From assembly GCA_016648135.1 (NCBI GenBank), contig JADDOH010002253.1:127501-191500 (forward strand): 64,000 nt of DNA. Reading direction: 5' to 3'. The notes under the pieces are model-generated. The model made no database searches, was not told the origin of the DNA, and worked only from the letters and a program-made list of their open reading frames with translations. The position numbers and the translations under genes were made by a program. The first letter of the stretch is position 1, and each line of letters starts with the position of its first letter. Positions 33,811 to 45,345 of this stretch are shown piece by piece. This stretch comes from Agrypnia vestita. Lineage: Eukaryota; Arthropoda; Insecta; Trichoptera; Phryganeidae.

Positions 33811-34079
33811 CAGGAGCGTGCAGTGAGAACAAGCAGCCATGACATTTTCCTGAACATATATTTTGAAAAAAAAAGAAAACGAAATAAGAGATAGGTATAT
33901 CTCTTAATATTTTTGTCACAATATTATCCATAAACCTTTTAGATTTCCATTATATTTTAAATAAAAAAAAGATTTTAATATTTCATAATATTCTGCCAGA
34001 TAAATATTAAGTTTCGATATTTTTTCCAAATACATTTTTAAATAAAAGTCGTGCTTCTTGTTCTCGTTGCACGCCCCTG
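33811..34079. mobile_element. hAT-type MITE, copy 4 (best copy)
   Basis: 269 bp with terminal repeats CAGGAGCGTGCAGTGAGAAC / complement CAGGGGCGTGCAACGAGAAC and perfect 8-bp flanking duplications GTATATTT (33803-33810 and 34080-34087). This is the reference copy for the family found at 16, 12130, 23829 and 43990. Confidence 0.85.
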
Positions 34080-34087
34080 GTATATTT

Positions 34088-34805
34088 GTCTTGTGTGCAG
34101 CTGTCATGGAACCACAGACAAACCCTGATTTCGATACGGTATTTGCAAACTAGTACTTAACATAATACTAACACCGGTACACTCCGCTTTCGACACGGTA
34201 TTGCCAACACATACGTACACGTCGCATCAGAGACGACAGTCAAGAGACTACAGATTCTGCCACCAGGGCAAGAATCACACAACTCCACCACGACTCGGAC
34301 ATTCCTCCCATAAAGGCGGCCTAGTATGGCGAATATAAATATAGATATGAATTTCAACACGTATTTTCAATATCTGAAAAGAGATTATTTTATGAAAAAA
34401 ATGAAAAATTTTAAAAGAAAAACATGTCGCAAAAAAATCCTCAATAATTATGCAGCATTCTAATATTTTCTATTGGTAGATCGAAACCTACTGAAGTGTA
34501 TTCCATATAGTAGAAGGTATAAATCATTTGTATGTCTTCATAATACATCCATGAAACAGGATTATCAGGCTCATCTCAAATGACTCATGACTCGCTTCAC
34601 AAATTTACAATCAGCTGTGCAGCAGGATGAAGATTAAATTATGTAATTAACTGGAAGTATCCGAGGTCTCGCAGGAGGCGCGCACGTTTATGGATATTCA
34701 CAAGACTGATTATCCTTCAGATACGTCAAATGTTTTTGTTTATAAAACACGTGTTCGAGAGGCGGGATCAAGTTTCCTCGCTTGTATTAGCGTTGATATT
34801 ACCAG
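34088..34805. other. Non-coding DNA with a moderately GC-rich patch
   Basis: At 34134-34350 two similar strings (cgatacggtatttgc, cgacacggtattgcc) and a tata-type sequence (gaatataaatatag) suggest an LTR or promoter fragment, but no defined ends were found. Confidence 0.3.
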
Positions 34806-35119
34806 CATAGAGTTACGACCGGTCCCGCATAGTTCCCGTGGGGTCGTGTCGGGAACAATGCCGGTGCAATTATTTAGTGTAGGCGGTCGTTCCAACTAAA
34901 CAGAGGAGGTTCTCTGCAAATAATGGACCACTTTTCAGTAAGTTTGAAAATGTGGGTGTTTCCATAGAGTTACGACCGGTCCCGCATAGTTCCCGTGGGG
35001 TCGTGTCGGGAACAATGCCGGTGCAATTATTTAGTGTAGGCGGTCGTTCCAACTAAACAGAGGAGGTTCTCTGCAAATAATGGACCACTTTTCAGTAAGT
35101 TTGAAAATGTGGGTGTTTC
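34806..35119. repeat. Perfect 157-bp tandem duplication
   Basis: Bases 34806-34962 and 34963-35119 are identical as read (catagagttacgaccggtcc ... gtgggtgtttc). The flanks differ on each side. The unit is of normal complexity and includes tcgtgtcgggaacaatgccg and ataatggaccacttttcag. Nothing coding is recognised; frames through it are not protein-like. Confidence 0.9.
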
Positions 35120-35587
35120 CATATGGAAATGAGCTCCAGTGGAAATAATGTAGGTAATGTAACGAATGGGTAGATGGATAATTAATTAATATAATTAACA
35201 AGACTATACTTTATGTTAACCACTAATTTGATAAAATATCATCTTTTTTGCGGTCAATGGTCCCTTTATCAGGATACAACGTATACTAAAAATTAAACAT
35301 CGAAGTATAAACACAAAATCAAAAAATAAATAGGTATACGTATGGGAGATGAATAACTAATTAAGAACTGACAATGTGAAAACAAATTTAAAAGGTAACC
35401 ATTTGTAAAATGGACCAGGTTTTTTATAATATTTAATTTACAATAAACACTTTATTTTTATGTAAAATTTGCAAAGCCTTATTAATATCAAAATAATGGT
35501 TTGTTTCGAAATCAATATTTAGTTACGATACAATTATTATAAATAAAACTTAATAACTGGCTGTTAATCATATATTACATTGCTTGA
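35120..35587. other. AT-rich non-coding DNA
   Basis: No supportable feature. Confidence 0.4.
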
Positions 35588-35760
35588 TGGTTTAGTGATA
35601 AAATACTCGCCTAGTGATTAGGTGGTCAGAAGTTCAAGCATCATCCCAAGAGACCACTAACGTAGTCGTATTTTCACAGCTCGAGCATAGCTTTGTTTAA
35701 ACTTGTCTTGTAAGAATATTGAAGTGACTCCAGTACTCCACGTATTCATATCTATTTACA
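35588..35760 (+). mobile_element. tRNA-derived SINE, family B, degenerate
   Basis: Head tggtttagtgataaaatactcgcctagtgatt, then agttcaagcatc (box B relic) and ccaagagacca, as in the copies at 43745 and 15608. The body and tail are diverged. Confidence 0.5.
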
Positions 35761-36045
35761 TACACCTATGTTTAGAGACGAGATTTATACCTTAAATTCT
35801 AATGATTTTAAGTAGAGACTAGTTAGGAATGCAAAAATATGAAATATTAAACTAAAGTGCAGTTAATGCAATTTCATATCATAACCATTTTTATATTCTT
35901 CAACACAATTTAGCTTACATATGTAATTTTTTATAGTATTTTACCTACGCTTGGTATAGTATTTAAGCTACGTTAATGCATTGGAGCACGAGTATGTGCA
36001 GTTTATTTCAAAATACCGTCTGCACACCGCTGGTACACATATACC

Positions 36046-36165
36046 TCTTTCCATTTAAGAAAGACAATCGAATTAGTACGGGCGTAAACACCAACACAAC
36101 GTAAAATGTGCCTCGTACGGACTGCTTAAACATACTAATTAGATTGTCTTTCTTAAATGGAAAGA
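36046..36165. repeat. 33-bp inverted repeat hairpin with 54-base loop
   Basis: Left arm 36046-36078 (tctttccatttaagaaagac...) and right arm 36133-36165 pair at 32 of 33 positions. The loop is GC-richer and ends tcgtacgg. No flanking duplication was seen. It could be a small foldback MITE or, less likely, a small-RNA precursor. Confidence 0.7.
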
Positions 36166-36781
36166 TACCTACATAATGTATTTATTTACTTGACGAAAGT
36201 TAGACTTTGAAACTTGCGCATAAAACGTCCATAGCAAATTAAATATATTAATGATAAATTTGATTTTAATGAAACTTACGTGGTCGCCCTGATTAAATTA
36301 ACCCTAGATACTTTTATATAATATTATTATTTATCTGATTATCCTTTCATCGACTGTATCCTTCACGTCCTAGTTAAATTGACCTTTTTGGAAATATAAT
36401 AAATGTGTTCGTGATCAGAAATGCTATAGGTAAGATACACTTTGTAGGTAATTCATAATATCTCTATAATTTTTGCTCATGTTCAGGGGTATATTTCACA
36501 CATTGGTTTATTCACTTGTGCAAAGGAAGGGTGTGTATGCGATACACCTTTCAAAATCTGTTAATATATTTTTGGAGATATTTGTTAATTTATTTATTTA
36601 ATTATAGGTAAATCACTCAGAGAAAAAATCTCTTTCAAAAAATATAGACATCACTACGATCCAAACCCGGAACTTTATATTGCCGGTGTATTTAGAAAAT
36701 CGGTACGAGTACATACGTTTCCGAGTAACATTTTTCATTAAATCATTACTTGTAGTTATGTTTACTATCTATCTCTATCTC

Positions 36782-36812
<31 letters not shown>

Positions 36813-38410
36813 CTGCATCTTCAACTCTGAGACTTATCACATCGCGTCTTATTACATAATTTAATTTATTTATTTCACATTTAAAAAAATAACGCAAGAA
36901 CTGTTTTATATCTTTGTAGAGAAAATGGATAATATTGAATTGAAAATGAATCAAAAATCCGCATATTTTTCCCTTCACAGCAATTGGTTTTTCCTGCGTC
37001 GAAATGAGTCTGAGGTCCGCTCAATCGGCTATAAACGATCTGGAAAAGCTTAGCGCGTGTTAATATCGAAAATATTAGTGTTTTACGACCCCGGTCGCGC
37101 ATTGTGCTCGGCTGGTCCCACGGGCAGGCCCTACAAGGTAGGGTAGCGGTCCACGCGCGACATACCGACACCAGAGTATACGACTTCGAATGTAATCGAA
37201 TCGATATAATATATATATATATAATCGAAAGTAAATGGTTTCACATAACTATGTATTATCTACAATACAGGTATTTCGATCCTACATATTATATAAAATA
37301 GCCTTACTTTCTTCCGCGATTCCGCGCATCCGCGTCCGTGCGCGTCGCGTTGCAAATAAATTATACAATAATAATAATAGCAGATCGACAAAATAAATTT
37401 GAAAATTCATTGACCGATGGAAAATTTGTAATTTTAAGGGATATTAAATAAAATAAGAATATCTCTTTAACTATTTTAATTATTTTTTACGGTATTTCTG
37501 TTGCTTTTCAAATAAAAAAAATTTTAAACTCTTAATTTCTCGTCAGTATTGATATATTCTTTTATTTTGTTCTTAAAAACTCACTAGTGATTACATTTTT
37601 ATGACCTGTAGGTATCTAAATCAAAATAAATTTGTTTTTATAAACACAGTGGTGTATATGTCAACTGATGGTACATTTATAATATCCAATCAAATACCAA
37701 TGTCATGGTAGATCTCTTTAAAGTACAAAAATATTAAATATTTAACTCGAATTTTATCATAATTTGTCATGGCGATAAAATATCATCTCATCTAGTCTGT
37801 TATTTTTTTAACGAGGGATCGGTTCACACGAACACACCTCCCAACGAAATTACCTACCATGTTTTTCCTTTAAATTTTTTTGTTTCGGTTTTTGCGTATT
37901 AAAAACATAATTTAAATATAAAAATTAAATTGAATATTGATAATCTTCAGCTTTATAATTAATAAAATGGTTATGAGAATTTTAAAGGAAACTGACACCC
38001 AACCATCCCCTACAATCTACCAGCCGCTGTGCTATCCGCCACGAAAAGATACCCTTAGTAAACCCTTCACGGTGCCGCCGTTAAAAATTTTTATTTCACC
38101 GTGTGTATAAATATGTTGTGTATAAGGGCATTTTAAAATATATATACTTTTATACGCTATGAATGTCAAAACCTCTTAACATCATATCCCAAAAACAACT
38201 TTTCGGACCTATTAGCGGCGAGATCCTCCGGAATTATAATCTGTCGCCAAGTGGCACGGACATATATCGTGAGAATTTACAGTTAATAAGAATATTTTAT
38301 CGTGGTAACTGATTAATTTCTTCTATGTTAGAAAACAAAATGGAGATTAATTATATTTTCAACATTAAAACACCGACGTGCTTGATGCTTGAGATTGCTT
38401 TCTATAGGTA
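36166..38410. other. AT-rich DNA with microsatellites
   Basis: Contains TA tracts at 36783-36812 and 37206-37223 and a GC-rich patch at 37085-37175 (gaccccggtcgcgcattgtg) with no recognisable coding content. A tRNA-like string on the minus strand near 38015-38045 (ggatagcacagcggctgg) lacks a box B. No gene supported. Confidence 0.4.
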
Positions 38411-38713
38411 CAGGGTGTAAGCAAGTTAGCTCACACTATTTTGTAGGTAGATAATTTGTGAGTCATTAACTAAATGTCCTATTACTAGTAGTATAGAGAT
38501 ATGCGACATATTTTTATCTCGTATAACATTGTACTGTATTTAAAGTAACCTTTACAGAATATAAATAGAATGATTCCAGAAAAACCCAGATTCAAATTTC
38601 TAAAACAAGAAATGGATTTATATTATTATTGACATTTTTCAAAATATTTTAAAATCATAATATAGGAAGGAATCTACCTATAAAATATTGTAGACTAGCT
38701 CTGTTACATCCCG
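38411..38713. mobile_element. 303-bp MITE with cagggtgtaa ends
   Basis: Left CAGGGTGTAA and right complement CGGGATGTAA, both flanked by TA (38409-38410, 38714-38715). Its right third (acctataaaatattgtagac ... gctctgttaca) is shared with 20960-21058. Confidence 0.55.
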
Positions 38714-38715
38714 TA

Positions 38716-39298
38716 TCTAAGATTAATCCAATGTGTTAACGTATAACAATAAAAGTAATATAAGCGAGTAAATATTTAAATTTAAAACAATATGAAGGTT
38801 GAAAATATCAGCTGTCATAATGTACCGCTATATCCACCTGTAGTTTCATTTTTGCTTCGCACCTTGCGTGTGACGTCTTCTCACGGCGGCAGTCGGCAGC
38901 CCTAAAAGTGAAATGAACCCACGACCAAGTCACACATTATAGTAGTTTTCACTCTCAAATCATTTATGTAAATGAAGAGCAAACAATATTTTCTTATTCT
39001 TGTTTTTACATCATTTATTAAATTTTCTATTCATGGACCGGCGTACTTTGATTTAATCGTTGCGAACGGGTAAAAGTTTACACGGATCTTTTGGCATTGT
39101 TTGTTGTTTTTACATTTCTCTCGACCAGAGCGAGACCGCGATCATCGCCAGACACTGCGAATGAAGCCAATTAGCACAATCGCAGGGAGATATCAAATAG
39201 TCTCCGTTTAGCTTTCTCATACAAAAAGAAAAAATAAAGATGTGTCCCTTCACGGCGGATCCTCAATAAGAATGACCCACATCGAAATTTGCGACAGT
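38716..39298. other. Non-coding DNA
   Basis: No supportable gene. Confidence 0.4.
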
Positions 39299-39320
39299 GC
39301 TAAACTAACTAACTAACTAA
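39299..39320 (-). repeat. (TTAG)n tail of a LINE
   Basis: ctaaactaactaactaacta on the plus strand directly follows the 3' end of the LINE relic at 39324-39960. Read in the element's sense it is a short (TTAG)n tail, as several non-LTR clades have simple-repeat tails. Confidence 0.7.
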
Positions 39321-39323
39321 CCG

Positions 39324-39960
39324 TCACGCCGTTTCCCTGCAGGGGTAGGCAGAGAGGATTGAATGCCACACTCTTCTATCCTGGCACACCACTTTTGCTT
39401 CGGCCACATTCATACATCTTCTCATACACGTTCTACGATTGTTGCGGCTTTTAACAGGGCCATCCTCAAATATTTGTAGTACCTGATCGTGCCAGGTCTT
39501 TCGCGGACGCTCTCTATTCCTGTTGCCTTCAACATTCGCCTCGTATATTTTCTTAACCATCCTTTCCTCGTTCATACGTTCCACATGACCAAACCATCTC
39601 AGCACTCCTTTCTTTATTCTATCTACCACACTACAGCCAGCATTGCATTCACTTCTAATTTGTTCATTCCTCACTCTATCGACCAAAGATTTTCCACACA
39701 AGCGTCTTAGTGACCGCCTTTCAACCGCATTCAGTCTACTTTCATTCCTCTTTTGCCAATTCCAGGCTTCACTTCCATACATAAGGGTTGGCACTAGAAC
39801 GCCATTATGTACCGCTAGTCTTGCTTCTTTTGACAGATTCTTATTGGCCATAATTGCATTTAGTGCACCATTAACTTTGTTTCCCGCAGTTACTCTCCTT
39901 TCGATATCATTAAATGCGATGCGGTTAAAACCACAGAAAATACTGTTCTGTTCTGTGGTT
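39324..39960 (-). pseudogene. 5'-truncated LINE, open C-terminal reverse-transcriptase region
   Basis: The minus strand is open from about 39955 to the stop at 39324. Order: DIERRVTAGNKVNGALNAIM, then EARLAVHNGVLVPTLMYGSE then AWNWQK, a LNAVERRSLRRLCG block, VLRWFGHVERMNEERMVKK, then RERPRKTWHDQVLQI, then CMNVAEAKVVCQDRRVWHSI near the end. These are the post-palm motifs of a non-LTR polymerase (YGSE.W, RWFGH.ERM, RPRKTW). The palm with its aspartates is missing, so the copy is inactive, but no stop or frameshift interrupts about 200 codons, so it is young. Relatives: 9885-10260 and 52590-52870. Confidence 0.85.
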
Positions 39961-40912
39961 ATCTATTGAAGAAATGTCCTATTTTAGATGATTGTCTCGG
40001 TAAGGGGTCTAGGTGGCGTCTCCATAGTAAACGCTGACCTTCTAAGGAATGCTAATAAGTTGTCGTATTTCAGAGCTTTTTCAGGGAAATTCTTAGGGGA
40101 TCTCCTGTTGGAGTGTGACTGCTGTGTGCTAGTTTTTTATTTTTATTTTTTCCACTAGCGATACTTTCTAAAGACGTAACTTAATTAAGATCATTACCGT
40201 GGTTGTATCTGCCGGCAGTGGATCTCCGGACTGGCGAGTCGCTTAATATTTGTGTTTGTTATTTTATTTTAATTTTTCCCTGAAGGGAATGAATTACTGT
40301 AATAACTGTCTCTAAGGTGAAATTATGTATTCATTTTAATTAATCTGGCTCTTAAGTTATATGATTGCATGCTGTGTTTTTATCCTTATGCTAATTACTA
40401 TGGACACTATGAACTTTGCATTCATATTTTGTACTGTAGAATTTTCTGTACATATGTAATTTGCAATTCCCACTTAATGGATGATAAGTATATTCCAATT
40501 CTCATTTTTGACCCTGCGCTTTGAAGGCAGAGAAGAGGTTTTGTGTGGAGGCCTCCCCGTCCCACTTGCATCCCCATGAGTGTCAGCGGGGCGGTGAGTA
40601 CGGCCACTTTAGCATTTAAAAAATGCCGAAAATGGGTGGCGAAAGTGTAGGGTCGATATGTCAGATATTGCTCATAGAACGGCCCTGGGTGTATGGTGGG
40701 TCCCCTCTTCTCTGTTATGTGATTAAAACCAACTTTTTGATAGAAAAATAAATACGGTAGGTACCTACGTAAAACCCCGACTGGGGCCGGAAGGAAATAA
40801 ATATAGAGTCGAGTGCACAGTTTGATCTTCGTTAAGGATAATTTGTAAATTAAATACTGTTATAACTCTACTTGAGTTAATTAGCACAATTCGAGTTTCG
40901 AGAGTATCAGTA
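39961..40912. other. Non-coding DNA
   Basis: Moderately GC-rich patches (39995-40120, 40540-40600) without recognisable coding content. The rest is AT-rich. Confidence 0.4.
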
Positions 40913-43381
40913 GGAGACGATGAGGCAATTGCGGACGCGGGGTAAATACGGACTAGCAGATATCTACTCGATCCCTTACTTCCGCGCCCGGCCGCCACGA
41001 TCACGTGTTACTTTCCGCCATCTTTAGTGCCGAGCAAACATTCACGAAAGAAAGCCGCGCACAATCAAACATTTTTGTGAATTTTGATCTAATTTTTAGT
41101 GTTTACTATTTTGAGTGCTATGTCTATGAAGTACGCGACAGTAAAAAGTGATATTTTTATCGATTACCTCGTTAATGGAGAATAAATTACACAATAACTT
41201 TCGATGATAAATTTTGTTAACCAACAAATAATTGTCGTTGTTATTTTTTAAACTCGTTGGATTTATTGCGCACAACCTCCCTGGGGTAAATACGGACATC
41301 CGCAATCACCCCTGATTCGATTATTTGTCAAAACTTAAATAAATTTATTGCACATTTCAGATGTCTCGATAATATATTCGAAAAAAAAAACGATCATACA
41401 TCATCGAAACCTTACAAAAAGCTGTACAAGAAATATATGATAAAAATACAACATTTTTTTTGTCAGGCAGAGGAGAAGTACGGCATTCCCAGAGCTATAC
41501 TTCTTGACCAAGTGAAAAAAGGCTGTATTACTACTATTCAAATGTGTGGTAAAAAATCAGTTTTTAATGAAACTCGAGAAAACTTACTGCTCAAGTTCAT
41601 TTTAAAATCGGGTAAAAAAATGGGGTAATAATACCTACTCTAAGTAAAATAGCTTTCGATTTTGCAACAGCTAATAACATAAAACATAATTTCAATAAAG
41701 GTACAGGAGTGGCAGGAATGGATTGGTACTATAATTTTATGGCTAGACACCCTACCATATCACTTCGAAGGCCAGAAGCTACTTCATTAAATAGAATCAT
41801 AATATTTAACCCTGAAGAAATAGATATATTTTTAGAAAATTTAAAAACACTTATAATCAAATACCAATTTAAATCAGATTCAATCAACAATGTATATGAA
41901 ACTAATATTAGTAATGTACAACAGAATTCCAGGATTCTTGCACCAAAGGGATTAAAACAAGTTGATAAATTTACCAGTGCAAAGCGCGGTACCTTAACTA
42001 CAGTTGTAAATTGTTTTAACGCTGGAGGCACTTTTATCCCACCATTTTTCATATTCAAAAGAAAGAGAATGAATGCACTGCTTATGAGACAGTAACAGTA
42101 ATATAGTAGTTAGTGTTTTCGAGTCTGGTTGGATAACTGAACGAATATTCGTTGAATGGCTCCAGCATTTCAAAGAATTTCCAAAACCGTCGGCTGATAA
42201 TCCCGTTTTGCTAGTACTGGACAATCACGAGAGCCACGTAAGTCTGAAAGCTTACGGTCAACAATCCGGGAGCCAAAATTACAGCATATGATACTGTAGG
42301 TCTTTATACAAAACAACCTTTAACCGAACAACAAGTATAGATAAAGCTATTAATGGCTTCAAGTGTGCTGTAATTTACGCAGATCAGGATAAATTCAAAG
42401 GCACTTTTGGTTATATTATTTAACCAGAAACTCCACTTGACACCAGAAACACCAACTTGAATAATTCAAGCCAAAGAGAGCTCCAAAATGAATCTCAAGT
42501 CATTTGTGATGCAGCCAATGATAGTAGTAGATAGTAGTTCAAGTCAAAGAGGATCTTAAGAGGCATCTCAACTCTCTAGAAACGTTGGTAACATGGAATA
42601 TTCAAAATAAATAAAACGTGCGAATGAATTAGTACGCGCAGTTGTTGTTGTTATCAATGATGCCGATTTAAGCCAAAATGTGACAAGTTAAACTAGTCAG
42701 TCTTCCTTAGTACCATTTATTGACATAGTAAAGGTACCAACTCTATAACCTAATAGTAACAAACGGTGGGTTAAAAAAAACATATTCATTTTTACCAGCA
42801 AAAAGTTTACCCAGAAGAAAAAGAACAAAAGAAACTAGAAAGAAAAAGGAAGAATCTGGAACAAGAAGAGAAAAAACTTCAAAAGAAACCAAAAAAATAC
42901 TAAAGAAAAACGATAAAAAGTTGAGAATTTTTTTTTTTGAAACTGTACAAGAGAATGATGAATATTTTTGCATTTTTTGTGAGGAAAAGTATCGTGACCC
43001 CCCCCAGCGAAGGCTGAATTGTGTGTTTAAAATGTTAAAATTGGGCTCTTGAGAAGTGCGCTGCTGGGACCTCTTCCAGAGGCTTTATTTGTGACTTGTG
43101 TGAATACTGTGGGACCTCGTCCGTAAATACCTCATGCTGTCCGTAATTAACCCAACATCCGTCCGTATTCACTCTAAGGGCTACGGGTAATTACGGACAG
43201 ACAAGGTTTTGTTTTTGATTAAAAATGTATAGTTGTTGATTGATCCCTTAAAATAATTAATGTTGATTGTGTAGGTGAATAACTAAAGTTTCATAATAAA
43301 TAAAGTCAGGCTGATTGTTTCTAATAGTATAGGTTTTGTACGTTATTTCGCTTCAGCGTCCGCAATTCACCCATCCTCCCC
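40913..43381 (+). mobile_element. Decayed pogo-family DNA transposon with both ends
   Basis: 2469 bp between TA dinucleotides (40911-40912, 43382-43383). Terminal repeats: left GGAGACGATGAGGCAATTGC then GGACGC; right complement GGGGAGGATGGGTGAATTGC then GGACGC. Multiple copies of a subterminal motif, ggggtaaatacggac and relatives, lie at 40939-40953 and 41283-41297 and, inverted or direct, at 43119, 43139, 43161 and 43185. The single transposase gene inside is broken. The TA target, the subterminal repeats and the protein agree on the pogo branch of Tc1/mariner. Confidence 0.8.
41361..43075 (+). pseudogene. pogo-family transposase, broken
   Basis: Start ATG at 41361 (MSR*YIRKKKRSYIIETLQKA): an N-terminal psq-type helix-turn-helix with KYGIPRAILLDQVKKG (41471-41518) after a frameshift. 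The DDE region follows: WYYNFMARHPTISLRRPEAT, then LAPKGLKQVDKFTSAKRGTL, then NCFNAGGTFIPPFFIFKRKR, VLLVLDNHESHVSL (about 42202-42243) and SIDKAINGFKCAVIYA. The first catalytic aspartate, expected in NVDET, is tyrosine (NVYET, codon 41895-41897), and the segment that should carry the third (HTSH..QPLD) is missing. The tail has a KKKEE-rich coil (42800-42900) and a C..C / W..EKC / C..C zinc-finger-like end (42970-43075). Stops and frameshifts occur throughout. Dead, but clearly recognisable. Confidence 0.85.
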
Positions 43382-43383
43382 TA

Positions 43384-43744
43384 TCTGATCGACAGATGAA
43401 GATATAAACTAACATACAAATATAGAAAACAGGCACAGGCGGTAGTACAGTTAAAAATAAGTTAGATATTGACATGAGGAGGGGGCGGAATTATTGGTCA
43501 AAGACAGAGGAGGGTTTTTAATGGGAATATTGAAAGGAGAGGAGATGAGTTGGTGAATGAGATATTTTTAAGAAAATTAATACCCGAGTTCAAATTCCTT
43601 TTTTTTCTAAACATTCAGAATTTTTCATTTTATTATCTTTACGCGTGACGAGATAGAGAAGTTTAATGGTCCACGAATGAAAATAATGATAAAAGGATAC
43701 TCCTTTATAAAGATACACTCCTACAACAGTTCCGGAAAAGGGTG
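43384..43744. other. Non-coding DNA
   Basis: No supportable feature. Confidence 0.4.
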
Positions 43745-43925
43745 AGTCGTCTCGGTCTAGTGGTTATTACACTCGATTAGTGACCTAGTTGGGGGTTCAA
43801 GCCTCGCTCCGAGGGACCATAGAGTTAGTTCTACATATGTACATAGCACAAACGTTAAGCTTAGTTTGAAAAGAGTAAGAGTATTTATGTGACACTTATT
43901 TAATTTGTACATGTAAAAAAATGTG
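43745..43925 (+). mobile_element. tRNA-derived SINE, family B, best copy
   Basis: Box A-like tctagtggttattacactcg and box B GGTTCAAGCC (43794-43803) inside a head that could still draw most of a tRNA cloverleaf, then ctccgagggacca, the body cttagtttgaaaagagtaag and tail tgtgacacttatttaattt. Non-functional as a tRNA: the acceptor stem is not intact. Confidence 0.75.
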
Positions 43926-43989
43926 TTAAATTTGTCAAACAAACTCGACATGTGCTTTCAAACGTCAGCAAGGATCATAAAATGTATAC

Positions 43990-44202
43990 CGTGGGGCGTG
44001 CATGCATGACTTTTACCAAAGCATATATTTTGAAAAGAAACCGATATAAGAGATATCTCGAAACATTTCTATCACAATAATTAACATAGTATTCAGATTT
44101 ATATATTTCATAATATTCTGCCAGCTAAATATTTTATTTAGATTTTCTCCAAGTATATGTTTAACTAAAAGTCAAGCTTCTTGTTCTCACTGCACGCCCC
44201 TA
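43990..44202. mobile_element. hAT-type MITE, copy 5
   Basis: Left end ggggcgtgcatgcatgac (a short internal deletion relative to copy 4), right end gttctcactgcacgccccta. Flanks atgtatac and atatatac agree at 7 of 8, consistent with a decayed 8-bp target duplication. Confidence 0.7.
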
Positions 44203-44429
44203 ATATATACCTTCAACTGCAATATTAATTTAAAAATAGCTTTGGGTAAAAAGTACTGTTCACATGTTTTCCAATAAATATTTACCTATATATATATGTG
44301 TGTATATAAATTGCCCCAACAAATATTCAACAATCTTTAATATTAGCTAGAAATTCAGTGGATAATATAATACAATTTTTAAAATGAGCCCTATACTGCC
44401 TAGACTGGCCTAAAACTACTTCTTATCCC

Positions 44430-44626
44430 AATTATAATAATTTCGTTCTGTCCGTCCATCCGTCTGTCTGTCAGTCCATCCCCGTAACTTCTTATAATTT
44501 CCGTAACCTCTTTATGATATTTTTTTTTCTTCTTTATAATATTTTTTTTCTTTTTTATAAATAAATAAATACTTATACCTTAGTAACCGACATGTGAAAG
44601 TACTGTCATTTTTGACGTATTACAGC
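44430..44626 (-). repeat. Composite repeat, family T, copy 1 (head deleted)
   Basis: Shares the gttctgtccgtccatccgtc / gtctgtca / ccccgtaactt block and the ending gacgtattacagctag with copies at 45164 and 51735. The tRNA-like head seen in those copies is replaced by a T-rich stretch here. Confidence 0.55.
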
Positions 44627-45163
44627 TAGTCGGATATAAAATGGAATATAAACAATACCATATGGCTTTACCTGCAGACTCGGCGAATATTGTATTATAT
44701 TTACATAAACGGCTTTAGTCTTTATTCTAATCCAAAATTGCTGTTCCATCTTGAAGATTTTTATAATAATATTTTGAGATAATGAATTTACCTGGGAAAC
44801 CATAAAATGAATACATTTTCAAAATCGTGTATTTTTCTACAGAATTCAAAGCTGACTTCATATTGTATCTTTGGTAGGAAGGCTCGCATAAGTTAATATT
44901 ACTAACTATTCAGGAAACACTTTTTGTCTCACAGATTTTTTTCAAAAAACCTTTTTTTTTCATTAAATACTTTTGTTTGGTTACTTTAATGAGAATGCAA
45001 ATATTTTTGCGTATTTTATTGTAAAACGGACGGTTCACCATTCATTCGCTATCATAAAAAAATAAACGGTTAAAAAATAAAAATTAGCGGTTCCAAATTT
45101 TTAAACATATCCTTTTTTTAGTCGATTAGTTTGAGATTTGTAAATTCTTAGTATTTGTAAAAT
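44627..45163. other. AT-rich non-coding DNA
   Basis: No supportable feature. Confidence 0.4.
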
Positions 45164-45340
45164 GTTGTCTGTCCCCGTAACTTCGTGTAACGTTCGTAAT
45201 TTCGTTCGAATTCACGGCTTTCGACAAATGAAACGGCCGGACATGGGGCTTGAACCCCGGGCCACCAAGCCCGAGCCGATGTTGCTACTCCGAGGCCGCC
45301 TCTCCAATTTTACGTTATTTTTGACGGGCTGCAGCTAGTA
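45164..45340 (-). mobile_element. Composite tRNA-like repeat, family T, copy 2
   Basis: On the minus strand: ctagctgcagcccgtcaaaa leader, then a tRNA-like head (gtagcaacatcggctcgg; box B-like GGGGTTCAAGCCCC at 45258-45245), then cgaagttacggggacagac. Same order as 51735-52013. The ctag then t border could point to a Helitron-type end, but no 3' hairpin was found. Confidence 0.55.
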
Positions 45341-45345
45341 AACTA

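Noticed and set aside
34157..34360. 67-codon minus frame with several cysteines (VVVELCDSCPGGRICSLL)
   Set aside because: Looked like a zinc-finger or retroelement fragment, but no consistent cysteine spacing or neighbouring domain could be found.
38010..38060. Minus-strand tRNA or SINE head
   Set aside because: A box A-like string is present but no box B or repeat body follows.
39299..39320. Telomeric repeat
   Set aside because: The unit is TTAG, not TTAGG, there are only about five copies, and it lies exactly at a LINE 3' end.
43745..43820. tRNA gene
   Set aside because: Good boxes, but an imperfect acceptor stem and a body shared with four other copies mark it as a SINE.
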